Translations under genes and position numbers: made by a program
DNA from: Methylococcaceae bacterium
GTDB taxonomy: Bacteria > Pseudomonadota > Gammaproteobacteria > Methylococcales > Methylomonadaceae
Direction: 5' to 3'
Length of the DNA: 7,542 nucleotides
Assembly: GCA_947505055.1 (NCBI GenBank)
Contig: CANNLO010000224.1
Span: forward strand, 1 to 7,542
Shown here: piece after piece, positions 6,810 to 7,542 of the stretch
Layout of the letters: each line of letters begins with the position of its first letter
Position numbering within the stretch: the stretch's first letter is position 1
The notes under the pieces: generated by a model
Seen by the model: the letters and a program-made list of their open reading frames with translations, nothing else
The model's database searches: none
What the model was told of the DNA's origin: nothing

Positions 6810-7542
6810 ATATTTTTGATGTTGCCGTAAAATATTGGCTAGTCAGTGATTTGAAGAGTTTTTCTGACTCTTGTTGAGAAGCATTTAACGCCTTTTGCAT
6901 AGTGATAATTTTTTCAAATATTCTAACAAAAGCCTCGCGCTTTGGCTTTGGCGGACAAATTAATCTAACTTGTTCTAATACTCCCTTGCTCACCATCCCC
7001 TTCATTCCACTAGTCGAAGCCGCTTGAATTCGTTTTTTTGAAAACAATATGCAGCAATATAAAAATTGTGGCTCAATACCACTTATTGGCGTTAGAGCAT
7101 TAATTTGCTGGTTAAACGCTACAGTTCTGTCTGCAAATGCCGCATTTCCTATGCATGAAGGACTTCCTGCAATACAGGTGATAAGAGTAGAACCTGCTGG
7201 GACATTTCTGCCGATCTTAGCACCAGCTTCTGAGAGTCCTTCTTTGGCTTTAGTTAGATAGTGGCCTAAACTATTAATATTGTCTGACTTAATCCATTCG
7301 ATGAAATCTCCGTAATACTCTAAAACCTCACGAGGTGGAGTGTTGCCTGTGGTAACAACTGCCATATTTTTAATTGGCTCGTCATCCCAATTCATTGAGT
7401 TTGAAACGGGATCTCCAAACATTTCTAGAAAAGTTGATTGCAATAAATTATCAGAAAGAACCTGAGCTTTCCGCCTCATATTAAAAACTGCTTCTGCCTT
7501 ATCAAGAACAGAAGAAATATGTCGCTGTTCGTCTAATGTATG
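6808..7542 (-). CDS. hsdS: Type I restriction-modification specificity subunit HsdS, C-terminal part (5' end outside window)
   Basis: HsdS gives a type I restriction-modification complex its DNA target: two target-recognition domains (TRDs), each followed by a conserved helix, bind the two halves of a split site and dock HsdM and HsdR. The frame stays open to the right edge, and the codons before the internal ATG at 7479 already read as HsdS (EQRHISSVLDKAEAVFN), so the true start lies outside. About 244 residues are visible, against roughly 400-450 for a whole subunit. They begin with the central conserved helix (EQRxI..VLDKAE, then LLQSTFLEMFGDP), a very typical inter-TRD signature. TRD2 follows, with FIEWIKSDNIN, a GSTLITCIAGS strand and FNQQINAL, then a C-terminal helix ending near the stop. 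The ATPase gene starts ten bases downstream, so co-transcription is likely. No hsdM or hsdR is visible. The family is seen directly in the motifs; the DNA target cannot be read from sequence. Confidence 0.93.
   Translation of the reverse strand, partial: HTLDEQRHISSVLDKAEAVFNMRRKAQVLSDNLLQSTFLEMFGDPVSNSMNWDDEPIKNMAVVTTGNTPPREVLEYYGDFIEWIKSDNINSLGHYLTKAKEGLSEAGAKIGRNVPAGSTLITCIAGSPSCIGNAAFADRTVAFNQQINALTPISGIEPQFLYCCILFSKKRIQAASTSGMKGMVSKGVLEQVRLICPPKPKREAFVRIFEKIITMQKALNASQQESEKLFKSLTSQYFTATSKI

Noticed and set aside
7479..7479. ATG at 7479 as the start of a short HsdS-like gene
   Set aside because: The frame stays open upstream to the window edge and reads as the conserved HsdS central helix, so this is an internal methionine.
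1..7542. CRISPR array, retron or insertion sequence
   Set aside because: No spaced repeat series, reverse transcriptase, transposase or terminal inverted repeats were seen.

Overview
The window is a stretch of a bacterial defence island. Every recognisable gene is on the minus strand, so the biological order runs from the right end to the left. Short intergenic gaps, ATGA start/stop overlaps and a compact hairpin-plus-T-tract terminator point to a bacterium. The protein families and the A+T-leaning composition would suit a gammaproteobacterium, but nothing here fixes the genus, and I hold that only weakly.

Right block (7542 to 4033): the C-terminal part of a type I restriction-modification specificity subunit (HsdS) runs in from beyond the right edge. 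Ten bases after its stop comes a 591-residue AAA/ABC-type ATPase with a C-terminal DUF3696 module. Its stop codon overlaps the start of a 330-residue protein with a phospholipase-D-like HxR(x4)D motif. The spacing implies one transcript, in which an ATPase sensor/switch and a putative nuclease-like effector ride behind a type I modification locus. No hsdR or hsdM is visible.

Middle gap (4032 to 3622): 411 bases with no intact gene. One minus-strand frame from an ATG at 3946 to a stop at 3665 reads as protein-like sequence interrupted by just two TAA codons. This may be a decayed small gene. The promoter for the next operon should also lie here, but only weak candidates are visible.

Left block (3621 to 236): a RecQ-like superfamily 2 helicase with a C-terminal phosphoribosyltransferase-like domain, overlapping by ATGA a DprA/Smf-like Rossmann protein with a C-terminal winged helix. 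This pair matches the architecture I recall for PsyrTA, also called RqlHI, a toxin-antitoxin and anti-phage system.

Left edge (235 to 1): non-coding, A+T-rich sequence with a strong bidirectional terminator at 42-67, a 14-base perfect palindrome at 10-23 and small direct and inverted repeats. It may be the border of the island, next to a convergent plus-strand gene whose last codons could be at the very start of the window.

The block most worth following up is the DUF3696 ATPase plus HxR-type PLD-like protein, translationally coupled and attached to hsdS. I cannot match it to a named defence system from memory.
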